Source: Eupeodes corollae
Taxonomy: Eukaryota > Arthropoda > Insecta > Diptera > Syrphidae
Length of the DNA: 64,000 nt
NCBI RefSeq assembly: GCF_945859685.1
Contig: NC_079148.1
Location: forward strand, 55,624,421 to 55,688,420
Reading direction: 5' to 3'
Part shown: positions 1-11,640 of the stretch, piece by piece
Numbering within the stretch: position 1 is the first letter of the stretch
How the letters are laid out: each line of letters starts with the position of its first letter
Notes under the pieces: model-generated
What the model was told of the DNA's origin: nothing
Seen by the model: the letters and a program-made list of their open reading frames with translations, nothing else
Database searches by the model: none
Position numbers and translations under genes: made by a program

Positions 1-39
1 CAATTTTTTTCTTAAGCAATATCGTAAGCAATAAAGGTT

Positions 40-165
40 CGTTAATAACCGGAAGTATAGCTTTCGGACCGATCAATTAAAGTAGTTTTAGAAGGTTTCA
101 AATCCACCAAATAAGCGCTGGTATGCCCCAGGGCTTCTTTATTTTTGTAAACCTATAAATGACAT
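40..165 (+). pseudogene. non-LTR reverse transcriptase scrap
   Basis: A short stretch reads, over shifting frames, as the RT motif around SAGMPQG followed by something like LFLFxxYxNDI. This is the conserved region just upstream of the catalytic YxDD in jockey-type non-LTR retrotransposons. It is cut off at 171 by a SINE and at the other side by the window edge. The match is by eye, covers only about 35 residues and needs frameshifts, so it is weak. It could also be chance AT-rich sequence. Confidence 0.35.
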
Positions 166-170
166 TTTAT

Positions 171-445
171 AGTACCCCTGGCATGATGATTAGTCCGTTG
201 GACTGTCTTGCGAAAGGTCTTGGGTTCGATCCTTGCCTGTGCCACCCAAAGTTTTATTCACGGGTAAAAATTCTCCAAGAGTAATTCTTATCATGAAAAA
301 GTGCCGTTAGGATTCGGGATATAAACTGTAGGTCGCCTCCATCCCTGCAATTACTCGCACACAGGAGTGGTTGAGAGTTGTAAGTCACTAGGCCCTGGTT
401 TTCTATGGACTGTTGCGTTACCTAATTTATTTATTTCATAAATGC
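171..445 (+). repeat. tRNA-derived SINE, copy 1
   Basis: The head carries RNA polymerase III promoter-like boxes: TGGCATGATGATTAG (box A-like, about 179-193) and GGGTTCGATCC (box B, about 221-231). The body is shared with the copy at 58,918: AATTCTTATCATGAAAAAGTG, then CTCGCACACAGGA and AAGTCACTAGGCCCTGGTT. It ends in a TTTA-rich tail. The sequence is diverged from the 58.9-kb copy but collinear with it along its whole length. Non-coding; it would be mobilised by a LINE-encoded RT. Confidence 0.8.
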
Positions 446-2727
446 CCTTTTGTCTGAAACTTGTAACCCACTTAATTGTTTCCCTTGAAATACCCTCAGA
501 TTTTCATTTTTGTTTTTAGATTTGTATACTTAGTCTTCGGATGTGAACTACCAACGGCATCATGATAAGCTCATTAAATTCTTAACCATTTCTCAATGCT
601 GTAAGTCTTCCCCAATGCCACTTCTTTTAGGTAGTAACTGCGTTGAGAAGACTGAAAAGCTTTCGGTTATAGGTATGCGCATCACAAACCATCGCTTGTG
701 AAGTGATAACATTATTAACCATAGCTTAAAATGCTGCTAAGTGCTTAGGTTTTCTCCGATATAAAAGAAATGTTTTTCCCCTTATGATGTGGTTATAATT
801 TACAAGGGTTTTATTCGTTCAGAACTCATGTATAATTCTCATATTTAAACTGGGGCTCCAATAATGTAATTTAGTTTTTTTTTGACAGAATTGAAAGAGG
901 AGCTCTAAACCTGATAAGGTATCTTTCTCTTACTGAGAAATTGGCTACTCTTGAAGACCCCAGCGCCACAAGGTTTTATGCCTCATCACCGCCGCCGGGT
1001 CTCATGAAATAGCCTGTTGCATTTCATGACTTGACAATTCAACCGTAATACCCGTACTTGTCAGTTTACCCTTGAGTGCAATTTTTGGCGTATTATTATG
1101 TACAGCGATTTTTTTTTTAGCTTTACTTCACGAATGTGGAAAACTTTCACACACTTAATATTTTTTTTCACTCATTACAATGTGCAGACATTCCCAACCA
1201 TCTCCTTTCTAATCATATCCCCCTTCATTATTGTTTGAACTGTGTTTAATCATAATAAGGGTATTCATAAACCATAGCGATACAAGTACTTGTAATTCTG
1301 CTGGAAAATAAGCCTTCAATTTCGGTCTTAGGTGCTAAGGTTTCCAACCAAAAATGGAATTGTTACTTTGTCAAGCCTAAGTAAAATTCTTCATCATCAG
1401 ACTCTTTGAAGGAATTTACTCAGGACTTAAAATATCGAAGTTTTCTCCGCAAATCCGAGTCTTCAAATATTTCGAAATACTCGTCTTCTGAAAACATTTA
1501 AAACAAAAAATTTGTACCTCAAGCAATTGTAAAAAACACACACATCAAATCAATCAACTAAAATTGGCAAGCCATTTTTCTAAGATAATGACAGATGTCA
1601 TATGGATTAAGTAAATTGTTAAAAGTTAAAGTACCGGGTTTCTGTCAAAAAAAAAACCTTTCGATGGATTTCAATCAGGAAATTTGTTTCAATGATAGCT
1701 TTAACCAACCTGTCAAGAAAATTCAATGATGAAAGCCTATGATTTCTATAACTGGTATCTTGATCTATTTTCAAAATGCAAATGGCGTAACCAGAGTCAT
1801 TCAAAAACGTTCCTATTTCAAATCAAGTAAAAGCCCATTAGCATTAGCGTATGTGACATCTGTCATTTTTTTCTTTTGCATGAGTTGTTATTGCTTCGAT
1901 GCTCGAACACAATAAGGTGTTTATTGTGTAAATGTACGTGATATTTTATACGTGCTCGACAATAATATACAGCGTTTCACTAAAAGTAAATAATCTACCT
2001 ATTTGACTGAAATAAACATTTTTTATTTGAAAAGAGCTAGAATTTCGATTCAACCGCAGTATATAAACTTTTATATAATCAAAATACAAATTGTTCGACT
2101 CTCCTCTCTTGATATGATGATATTGAAAAGCTGAATATGTTAGATGACCTATTTAAATAAATATCAAATATTTAAAGGAATATTTTGGATACAATTTTAA
2201 AAGTTAATAACAATCAAATTTTGTATCGTCGTTGAGAAGACACCACTTATTATCATTTTGTTTTATTAAAAAACAAGAATTTATCTGATTGAAATTAAAA
2301 TGTTAGTATTATTTTGGGAGGCATATGGCTTTTGAGGACTTGTCAGTGTGTAGCTAAATTTAATCACTTCAAGCTTGAAAAAATTCCAGGAGTTTTCTAC
2401 TTTAGAGGCTTTCTTTATTATTATTCATTATAAACTAAAAATAAATTGAAGGGAAACAATGGAAATTTTGCAAGAAGATTTTTTTGACGGGATTATTTCT
2501 CGAAAAAGTGATCACCGATATGTTGAAATATATAATATTTAGACTTTTTTACTTTGTCAGTATCGGAAAGAAAAGTCGTATGTCAATGCTCCACAATCAA
2601 TTCCAGACCTCAAAAATAGAAATTGTTAAATTGGTCAAGGAAAATTACCTTAAAATGATATTGTGCTGCAACGGTAGGCGTGGCGACAATTGATTCTTCT
2701 TAAAAATAAATTGAATTTTAATTATTA
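446..2727. other. gene-free AT-rich stretch
   Basis: No open frame above background, no RNA gene and no recognisable transposon protein. The sequence is AT-rich with short homopolymers. Nothing else is supported here. Confidence 0.6.
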
Positions 2728-2945
2728 AATTCCCATAGGAAGTTATTGTAATGGTTCAGATTTATATAATAGAACATTTTGACATTTCAATGTCCCTAGA
2801 GTCGAAATGTCGTTTTTAACATCTGGTAAAATTTTGATGAAAATCGAATAGGCAGTTTTTTTATAAAAAATAAAAAAACAAAAAAAACATTGCCCAAAGT
2901 TGTTAAAAATTGAATTTCGGCTCAAATATCTTTCAAGAAGTTATT
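2728..2945 (-). repeat. repeat R, truncated copy R1
   Basis: Begins with the family's hairpin terminus (the GGAAGTTATTGTAATGG region) and jumps, by deletion, into the body motifs AACATCTGGTAAAATTTTGA, CAGTTTTTTTATAAAAAATA and CTCAAATATCTTTC. It is the shortest recognisable copy of the family also seen at 13.6, 25.9, 28.5, 31.1 and 48.8 kb. Orientation is opposite to the 25.9-kb and 28.5-kb copies. Confidence 0.75.
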
Positions 2946-3054
2946 ATTTTTTGGATCTTTTAGTTGTTTTTTCGCTATAGTCGTCTAACTATATCATTTT
3001 GACAAAAAATTTAAAGAGTTGCTTTCTTAGATCGCTAGAATCATTGTAGTTAAA

Positions 3055-3526
3055 GTCTGCAGGGTGGGGTCTTCGACTTTGTGATACATGAACATTGAAA
3101 GAGTGCCACTGTCTCCTCTTCATCCATGCAGATTCTGCCAAGTTGAATAGCATGTCTACCCATTAAGCAGTGTCCTGTAAGGACTCCTATATCGGAATGA
3201 ATGTGCATCTTCCAATCGAAATGAGTTGATAAGAGCGTTAAGCATCAAGCATTAACCAATTTAGTTCAGTTAGCCGACAAGTGGTTTTACTATACAATCT
3301 TGCTTTCTGTATGGTATCATGCCTAAGCAAAAGTTTACAAGAAGCTTAAAGGATATATATCGATGGGATTTGTTGTCCATCTAAGGCAAAGTTGTTCCAT
3401 TTTTTGCAAGTTCGTCAGCTTTGAAATTTCCTTATGACCCAGCATCCAAAAAGATGAGTTTAGAACTGCTCCACCATCTCCACAAGAGATGATCCAAGAA
3501 AAAGTCTTCTTTGATGGCCAGGGGCA
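3055..3526 (-). pseudogene. I/LOA-like non-LTR relic: RNase H C-terminus (outer copy, 3' half)
   Basis: On the minus strand this encodes, with stops and frameshifts, the end of an RNase H domain (ADELAKNGT near 3,420), followed by a tail with LTGHCLMGRHAIQLG and a MDEEET motif. The same tail follows RNase H in the copies at 3.9-6.6 kb and 20.5-21.4 kb. Its upstream half lies at 7,023-7,620, so the two pieces are one element split by the inverted-repeat element at 3,527-7,022. It is inactive: no continuous frame. Family placement (I superfamily, probably LOA) rests on the RT-plus-RNase H organisation and motif style. Confidence 0.75.
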
Positions 3527-3606
3527 GAACCGGCTAAGGTGATAGTTGACTTTCATTTTTTTGATAGTCAAATTGACTATCATTTTCGTTCCATCTGCGT
3601 AAGATG
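3527..3606 (+). repeat. left terminal repeat of TIR element, outer copy
   Basis: About 80 bp, nearly matching 3,803-3,883 in the same orientation and, inverted, 6,940-7,022. It contains the self-complementary core TGATAGTCAAATTGACTATC. Confidence 0.7.
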
Positions 3607-3802
3607 AGTCAACTCAAAAAAATTCAGATTCCAATTGTCAAAATTTATTGGTGCCCTGGTGAAATTTTATACTCCATTATTTCTCGATCTAGACCACCTA
3701 GAGGGCTGAAATTTCAGGATTGTGATCTACGAGTAGGAATCATTCCCTTTCCATTGCTGTGCCTATCTTTGAATAAGACTTATTTTACAAAAAGCTACAA
3801 TT

Positions 3803-3883
3803 GTGGAATCGGCTAAGGTGATAGTTGACCATCATTTTTTGATAGTCAAATTGATTATCATTTTAATTCCGTCTGCGTAGGTT
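3803..3883 (+). repeat. left terminal repeat of TIR element, inner direct copy
   Basis: Second direct copy of the left repeat: GGAATCGGCTAAGGTGATAG, then GATAGTCAAATTGATTATC. The similarity to the first copy ends at TCTGCGTA, exactly where the 3' end of the inner non-LTR element begins. Confidence 0.7.
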
Positions 3884-6640
3884 ACGTTAGATTGGAGTGG
3901 CTGTCCAGATGTCATTGACGCACGTAGACCTCAAGGGTCCATTGTGATACCACTAATGAGGTTACTCATGGAAGAGTAATGAATTTAAACAAACCAATTT
4001 GTACTTTTAATAAAGTTAGAGAGAGGTTTTTTGTCAATCGTTGCCAGTTCACTGGTGTTATCGAAGAAGAGATTAGCGAGAAAGTAATTACTTCTAATGG
4101 AGAGTGCTGGACATGTACATAAAAGGTGTTGGACCGTTTCCTCTTCTTCCTCGTCCATTCAGCTTTTGCAGAAGTCATTTGTGTAGACCCCTAGCCTCAG
4201 AGCATGTCTTCCTATGAGGCAGTGTCCCGTTATTACTCCAATTGTAGAGCTTATACTTTGTCTGCTCATTGATATCAAGCCTTTTGACCGTTTTAAGTCA
4301 ATACTTGGCCATATTTGCTTGGTTGCTAGGCAGGTGGTACTTTGTGACCATCTAGCATTTGTTGTTTCTAGAGCATATTGCTTGAGAAGATATTTGCATG
4401 TAGCAAGTGGTGTTCCTATGTTATGTTTTTGTCTAACATGAGGCAGAAGTGTTCCGTTTTTGGCGAGCTCATCGGCTTTACAATTTCCCGGAATGTCTCT
4501 GTGGCCCGGCACCCAAATGAGCTGAATGTTAAACTGTTCCGTCATCGTGGACTGTTTGAGAGTTTGTGGAGGCAGACGCGAGAGATTTAAGAGCGGCTTG
4601 GCTGCCTGAGAAGATTCGTATATCCTTACAAGATATAACGTTTTCTTTGAGCCTTTAATCGCCATTTCTTCTGCCTGGAATACACTACATTGAAGTCTAT
4701 AGAATAGACTGAGATTCAGTTGTTCTTAAAAGATACCACTTCCAACTCCGTGATCGGTCTTTGAACCGTCAGTATAGTCTAAGCGATCTGGGATAGATCT
4801 GAAATTGTCTAGAATAGTAGTATGTCCAGTATTGTTACTGGTCCATTGAGAGGTGGCTCTAAGCCTTACACATGAGTTGGCAGCCACCTTTTTAGAGAAG
4901 ATGTCAAGTGGTGTTAGGTTTAAAAGCACTTCCAGTGCTGCGGTTGGTGTTGAGCGAAGTGCTCCTGTGATGCACATACCTGCTGACCGCTGGACTTTGA
5001 TGAGCTTATTTAGATTTACCATCTTGTCCATTGCGGTCCACCATACGACGGCTCCATAAATGAGTATCGGCCTGATTAAAGAAGTGTATAGCCAGTGGGT
5101 TATTTTTGGGGAGAAGCCCCATTTTGATCCTATGGCCTTTTTACAAGTAAAAAGCGCTACAGTAGCCTTTTTGACTCTTTCATCAATATTTGCCTTCCAA
5201 TTGAGTTTTTTGTCTAAAATGAGGCCCAAATATTTAGCTTGATCGGAAAAGCTTAATGGTATTCCTCTAATCTTGGGTTGCATAATCTGAGGAATTTTAT
5301 ATCTTTTCGAAATTTCAATTTTGTTTAGCCCATTTAGTTAGCCTGTTTAGGGCATTTTGTAGGAGTTCCGAGAGAACTTGGGGGTGCTTCCCAGATACGG
5401 ATATCGCAACGTCGTCAGCGTAGGCAATCACCTTGAAACCCTCTGTTTCCAATGCTGTAAGAAGGTCGTTTACTACCATGTTCCATAAAAGAGGCGAAAG
5501 GACTCCACCTTGGGGAGTGGTTCGATTCACCGATCTGGTGGTAGTAAAACTTCTCATGTTAGAAATTATTGTCCTGCTTTTGAGCATGAGACTTATAAGA
5601 TCTATGAGTGATTTCTCTAATTTCAGCTTATCCATTGCTGTTGTGATCGCCTGGTAACTGACGTTGTTGAAAGTTCCTTCAATATCTAGGAACGCTAATA
5701 AGTTATATTCTTTGTATTCGAGGGAATGTTCAATAGTACGTACCAGCGAGTGAAGTGTTGATTCTACTGAATTTAACTTAGAGTAAGCATGTTGAGATGT
5801 GGAAATGAGACATGGTTTAAATTATGTCTGATGTAAATTTCAATCAATCTTTCCAAGGTTTGAAGAAGGAAGGATGATAGGCTGATTGGTAGTAGATCTT
5901 TTGGGTTAACGTGTGAGGGTTTTCCTGCTTTAGGAATGAAGCCTACTTTTGCCATTCTCAGGCTTTGGGAATATAACTCAACCTTACTCAGCTTGTCAGA
6001 ATGATTTCCAATGGTGGAATGATCATGTCTGAGCATTTTTGCAGTTCGGCCGTAATGATTCCGTCTGGTCCTGGAGATTTATATGGATCAAAGCTGTCTA
6101 TGGCCAATTGCAGTTTTTCCCGCGTTATTAGATCAACTAAATCGCTTGTATAAGATAAACACTCTGATGTTAAGTCATTGATTATGTTAGAGCTACCTGG
6201 AAAGTGGGTGTGTAATAACAGATTAAGAGATTCTTCATCTGTGATAGTCCACGTGCCTGCTTCTGTTTTTAAAGCACTGGGACTGGGATTGTTGGACTCT
6301 TTGAGAGAATTTTCCTGAGTCTTGAGGCTTCTGAAGTATTTTCTATTTTACCACAAAAGTTTCTTCAAGAAGACCTCTTAGTCTTCCTTAATTCTTTTTT
6401 ATATTGCTTTAGAGCTTGTTTATAATTATAATAATAAGTCCCAGTCAGAAGGAGATCTAGTGTACTTAGATCTGTTGAAGAGTTTGCGACAGTTCTTTCT
6501 GAATGGTTCTAGTTCTTTACGCCACCAATGAGGTTTCTTTTTACCCTTTAAAATGGTTACAGGGCATGAAGATCTCATTGATTCATTTAAGGCTTCGGTG
6601 AGATGATGCGTAAGATGGTTCAACTTTATTAAATTCGATT
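3884..6640 (-). pseudogene. I/LOA-like non-LTR retrotransposon (inner copy), RT plus RNase H, decayed
   Basis: Read on the minus strand, from high to low coordinates: a pre-RT segment with KKPHWWRKELEPFRK (about 6,540); the RT entry motif PGPDGIITAELQKCSD (about 6,060); FIPKAGKPSH...ISLSSFLLQTLERLIE (about 5,900); GGVLSPLLWNMVVNDLL then VIAYADDVAI, the catalytic YADD (about 5,420-5,520); the RT thumb; RNase H opening YTDGSKTDHG (about 4,750); RNase H close WVPGHRDIPG...ADELAKNGT (about 4,490-4,510); and a 3' tail ending near 3,884. Pieces lie in several frames, so it is inactive. The 5' endonuclease is missing, the usual 5' truncation. YADD and the visible RNase H residues are intact. It would copy its RNA by target-primed reverse transcription. 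The RT/RNase H pairing indicates the I superfamily, most likely LOA. Confidence 0.85.
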
Positions 6641-6939
6641 GAACAATTTAAGATTTAAATTGTCACAATTCATTGTTTCCTTTGTGAAATTTAAAATTGA
6701 TTCTTATAAAATACCTAAATGAAAATATTAAATTGGCTTTGTTTAAATAAAGTTCGTACTTTTCTTGCTTTTTTCGAATGTCGTAAGCTTTGTCGGTCAA
6801 AGGAATGTGTTTTTTATAACTAAACAAAGCCAACTAAGCAAATGCTCTAACCGTGTGTGTTAGCGTCTGGTAGCTCTATTCGGAATAAACATAATTGTTT
6901 GAAAACGACTATCACATTTTTGTTGTGACAGCTTTTTAG

Positions 6940-7022
6940 GTATCAATTTGATTATCACCTTACGTAGATCAAATTCTACCATTTTGATTGTCATTTATCA
7001 ACAATCACCTTAGCCGATTCCA
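6940..7022 (-). repeat. right terminal repeat of TIR element
   Basis: Inverted relative to the left copies; ends TCACCTTAGCCGATTCC. The terminal 25 bp match the left copies well. The inner part is more diverged. Confidence 0.65.
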
Positions 7023-7620
7023 CCCTAGGTAGACCTGAAAAGGATAGATACTTGGAAGATATTGTTGAATTGTCGAAGAGGGATTAAGTAGCAATCGACA
7101 TTATTACTAGGTGCTGATCTGAATAAGTTCAAAATTTAAGGGGCTAATTATATTTTCGACTTAAGTGAAAGTGAATGGCTGTGCCAGCTGCTTATTGTTT
7201 GCTTCAAGCACCAACGGTATAAAATGGAAGAGGAGATCAAATGCAGCCAAGGGGGGTAGAGCGGAGTGCTTGACTCATCCATAAGCAGGTTGATCGTTGG
7301 ACTTTACTGAGTTTTTACGGTTTTTTGCTATGTCCATGGCAGTCCATCATTCTACTACTCCATATATACACATAAGCATCGGTCAAATGAGCGAAATGTA
7401 TAACCAGTTTGTAATATGGGATGGTAGACCCAATTAATTGCAATTGGCTTTTAACAAGGCCAACGTGGCTTTTTTAACTCTCTCTCTTGAAGGTTTCCAC
7501 CTTAATTTCTTATTCAATATAGGACCCATATATTTTACTTTGCCTCAAGACTTTAAGAGTTTATATAACCACTTTGGGAAATTTGGACATCGATGAAGAA
7601 ATACCTTGCCAAAAGTCAAT
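7023..7620 (-). pseudogene. I/LOA-like non-LTR relic: RT thumb and start of RNase H (outer copy, 5' half)
   Basis: The minus strand reads through KYMGPILNKKL and ERVKKATLALLKANC into TNWLYISLI, then YGVVEWWTAMDIAK. This is the same order as YLGLILDKKL ... TALIYGAVVWWTAMD-type sequence in the inner copy at 5.0-5.3 kb. The stretch nearest 7,023 corresponds to the approach to RNase H. It continues in the 3,055-3,526 piece on the other side of the TIR element. It has many stops and frameshifts. Confidence 0.7.
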
Positions 7621-10600
7621 ATTATTATTTCTTCAATCATTTACAACTTTATCTGTATTTACAATTTAAATACTGTCATATATAAAATTTCGTGCTATCA
7701 ATTTAAACGACCTAGGAATAATTATGCATGAGAGGATATTGGCATTAGCGTCGATGACAAAGAACAATTTATTATCCAATCACCAAAGTTTTGTTCATCA
7801 AATACCAACTTCCTACCTATTTTGCAATTTAACTGCCCACTCAGTCTAAAATTGCAATTCATTATCTCGTCCTATCTCACACCGTAAAAATATAAAATAT
7901 GAAAAAAGAAAAATGAAAATGAAAATGAAAATTCTTTCATTATTTTCTTCTGCTGTGAACTCATTCGTATAGACACCATCATCATCAGTATAGCCCCACT
8001 ATTTTCATACCATTTTGATGTCAACTTAAAAGCAGCCACCGTTTTTCTAATCAATGTATCCATCGGCAAAGATTTTGACTTTCTAATAACGACAACTTGG
8101 TGGCTTTTAGGCTATTCTTTCTTCCCTGCCACACCCAACCATTTTATCAGTTTATACGGCCTCCTTTCCTTCCAAGTCATCGTCGTCGTCATCCTCCTCG
8201 TCGTCTTCGTCATCGTCCTTAGTCCCCTTAAGTGTTAAAGGATAAAGTTTTCATATTGAAGGATACTCTGTACTCGGTGATGTTCTGCGCTGTGTGGTGT
8301 GCTTTGGAGCGTTCTATATACTCACTACATCTCCATAAACAGAATTTTTTCGCTAGAGCGATTATCAATTGAAGCATTCCCTCTTGGAGAATGGAGAGAG
8401 TCTACTATGATGGGTACCTTCCTTTAAAAGTTCGAGTATACGAGTACGAGTATATCCCGTTGCTTTAGCTTTTGCTGTTGCCATTGCCATTGCGGGTATC
8501 CAGTATAGTTGTTATTGCCATTTTGCCTTCCTTTACTTCACCATATTATGATATACATAGTCTACACTTCGCCAAGGGCCTGGTAATTTCCATTCTTTGC
8601 CGTTCGCGCTTGAGAGCGTCAAGGATGCCGGCATTTTGTTAGATAATCATGAAAATTGAATTTATCGAAAGTGTGTGAGGATGGCAGTTTAAAGAGTGTT
8701 GGACGAACAGAATAGAACAAAAAATAGACCATCTCATCTACAGCAGGATAATGTAGAGGCGAAACTTTGGAAAAGTTCTTCGGATGTCGGATCTATGTGC
8801 TCTCGCTCGCAAGTCGCAAGAAACCAAAGATTTCTCTAGCAGTCACTTAGGGCATCAACATTTTCAATGTGAAATTATTTTAGACTTAGTAGAGTATAAA
8901 TATGTACATAGATACTTGTATAACTATAGACGTAGAGAGGGATGAAGCTGAAGCTGAAAAGGAACTTTCAAAACATTGGCTATGTGAACTTGAAGAGCGT
9001 ATGACGCCCACTTAAGTCAAGTCCCCTGCTGCTGCGGGCGGCTCGACTGTTGTTGAAGGCTAAATTTTCTGTGTTGGAGTGCATCTCTGCATCTCTGGAT
9101 CTTGTGCAATAACATGCAACGGATGGATTCGAGGGCGTGCAAAAACGACAACGTATCTCTGCAATTTTAAGCAGTCTCTGGAGGTAATGTGTTTACCAAA
9201 CGAAGAAGAAAGTGTATTAAGCATTCTTAATGGAATTCTTTGGCGGAATTGATAGTTTGCCTCATATAAAAATGTAGGTCCCGGTCTTGGTTTTGGTTTT
9301 AGTCTTGGTCTCGGCATAGCAATTGACTATACTATACCTTCACGCTATACACGAAGACGACAACGTAGGATGGGTATAAGCAAAAGTATGTTATGACTAT
9401 AGACATTATATACTTTTGGATACCTTGGATTTGGATTTGTATTTATGTATAGGGAAAATCCTTTTCGAATTTCGGATACCAATTTTCTGACAACCAGACT
9501 GTGAACTTGGGTCGTTGTTATATAATTTTATATCCAGCGGGTGAATAAACATTTTTGCTCAATGTGAAGCCTGCAGAAGACGTGTACAGAAGCGGAAACC
9601 TATACGAATAAGAAGAAGAAGAAGAAAAAAAAAGAAGAGGGTAAAAATCAATAAACCCCATGGAGTGTGGTTAACCGATGAACGGGCTTGGAAGATAAAT
9701 GTGGATAAGAGTCTTAAATCTAAAATTCATGGTTTCATTATTATTTACATGAAGAAAGTGTAGCTAAGGGATTCTTTTTACATATAAAAGGAGTATTATT
9801 ATGTAGTAAATTCCTCATAGGATTACAAAAAAGTATGTATTTTGAAAGTGGAACACCCTTAAAATATCATTGAAAATATACAGTAGGTAGATATGTAGGT
9901 AGGTAGGTAGGTAGGAACAGAACAACATCAACAATCCTTAGATGATTTATGATTTTTTGTTCAATGAATAATTGTTCCAAACTGCTTTGGAGTGATATGA
10001 TCGTTTGTGACATATTTATTTTATAAATCATTTGAATTGGATTGTTTAATCTGTGAGGAAGCACATAAAACCAACGAGAGAAGAACTAAGATTAATTGGA
10101 GTAAAAGTCCACCGTACATGGCATAAATAACTTACGGCTTTGACAGTGAATTTATAACTTGGCCTTTCGACAAAGCAATTAGATAGACTTTGTGTTCAAT
10201 TTGGTTTAAGAAACTGATTTCTAATTTTAGTTTTTTTTTGTGTGTTTTCAGATTTTATTGCAAATCCAATGTCATGTTGGTGGACTTATAGTTTATTGAA
10301 TAATTGTTATGTTTCAAGGTTAAAAATTTAAATATTGTTTTTGATACCCAAAGACTTATGGAATACCTGTAGATAGTTGGATGAACATCAATTGTCCACC
10401 TAGTCGTATACGCACTTTTTATCCAAAAGTTTTAAATACAAATTCCTGACTAAATTTTCAGCTGTAAGCTGCTGCTTTCATTATTCAATAATAGTTAAGA
10501 ATTAGTAAATTTAAGTTCAAGTCAATGTGGATAAAGCTTTTTGTTTCATTTTAACATTTATCCAAAAAGAACTGAGAGCAGCATATAATAAAAAACGATA

Positions 10601-10960
10601 TCAGCCAAATGGCCGACTACGGTTTAAGTCAAAAACATGACCTTTTCATGAAACTTTCGATTATCAATTTGAATATTTACAGCTATATAATATGCCCTCG
10701 ATAATTGCATGTTTTCCATTTTAAAGGTCTTGCACGATTGAGGAGCATTGGCACAAACCAAGATTACGTAAACTATGTTTTATGTATATGAAATTGTTTA
10801 GATCATCAAACGCTTTGTTTTTTTTTTCAAAACTATTTACCTGCACTTTAATAAGGAACACAAACTTCTATGTTCAACTAAAAAAACTGATTACCTTAAA
10901 AACGTAACTAAAAAATGTACTATTTGTAAGAACTCTTAGGAATTTTGGAGTTATGTCGTA
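7621..10960. other. gene-free stretch with microsatellites
   Basis: No gene or transposon protein recognised. Holds trinucleotide-type simple repeats (about 8,175-8,220, CGT/CTC mixtures), a TACGAGT-rich patch (about 8,440-8,457), an AGA/GAA run (about 9,608-9,640) and a GTAG tetranucleotide run (about 9,885-9,915). The GGTCTTGGTTTTGGTTTTAG patch at about 9,283-9,312 is simple sequence, not a coding repeat. Confidence 0.6.
9885..9915. repeat. GTAG microsatellite
   Basis: Five to seven consecutive GTAG units, the first ones imperfect. Confidence 0.9.
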
Positions 10961-11279
10961 ATCAATGGTGGATCCAGAGGGGAGGGGTCGTAGGGATCAT
11001 GACCCCCCCTGTGAGATAATTTGTTTGTATTTTTGTATGAATTCCCTTCAATTCAAAACTAATCGTATTGAGTTAATGGATATGACCCCTATTATATTTT
11101 GCATTATTTATTTTGAGTATATGCATACAAAATTTGTATTTACTTTCTAAACTTTGTTCCAAAAAGTACCACTTTTAACTGAGGGCTGGACCAAGAACAT
11201 AATATGAATCTAACATTCAGCCCTATTCGAAAAACTTAGCACAAATTCATCAAATTTTGACCAAAAGACGATCCAGGGG

Positions 11280-11640
11280 GGGTCACATGAGCCATAAAGC
11301 TTATACAGTTAAGTTGTATAAATAAAGATTTGTTAGTAATTTAACGGTATTCACCAAAATGTGGTTGGCCGTGAAAAACATTTAAAATTTTTATAACTTA
11401 AGTAAAGCTTTAAATGATTTTCATAAGATTTGTTTCCAAAAAAAAGAGCAAATATCCAGGTTTTTAAGAAGAAGCCTTGAATAAGAGATCATCAATTTTA
11501 TATTAAGTTGCCTTTAAATTCCTGAAACTAGCCGTCAATTCCATATTATTTTTTTATGCAAATAAATACTCAACATTGAAGTGATTTTTACTTGCAACAC
11601 ATAAGAACTATGTATATGGCAAGTATTGCATTCGTACACA
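11280..11640 (+). repeat. dispersed repeat X, copy 1
   Basis: Collinear with 62,640-63,079 and 63,944-63,970. Shared blocks include AGATTTGTTAGTAATTTAAC, AGCAAATAT followed by CAGG, CCTTGAATAAGAGA, AAATTCCTGAAACT and CAAGTATTGCATTCGTA. It has no coding capacity. It serves as the empty-site reference for the mariner insertion in copy 2. The real ends are not defined by only two copies. Confidence 0.75.

Larger units (their letters stand above)
3527..7022. mobile_element. inverted-repeat (TIR) element interrupting the outer LINE relic
   Basis: The left end carries GAACCGGCTAAGGTGATAG at 3,527. The right end carries the reverse complement of GGAATCGGCTAAGGTGATT, ending at 7,022. Both sub-terminal regions hold variants of GATAGTCAAATTGATTATC and TCTGCGTAAG / CTACGTAAGG. 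A second left-type copy in the same orientation lies at 3,803-3,883. The interior contains no recognisable transposase; it is mostly a later non-LTR insertion (3,884-6,640), with unassigned sequence at 3,607-3,802 and 6,641-6,939. It interrupts a non-LTR relic whose halves flank it. Superfamily unknown; an internally deleted DNA transposon or foldback element are both possible. No clear target duplication was seen. Confidence 0.6.

Noticed and set aside
9060..9317. Minus-strand Pro/Lys-rich frame (85 codons)
   Set aside because: The PRPRLKPKPRPGP start reflects a TTGGTTTTGG simple repeat; no further support.
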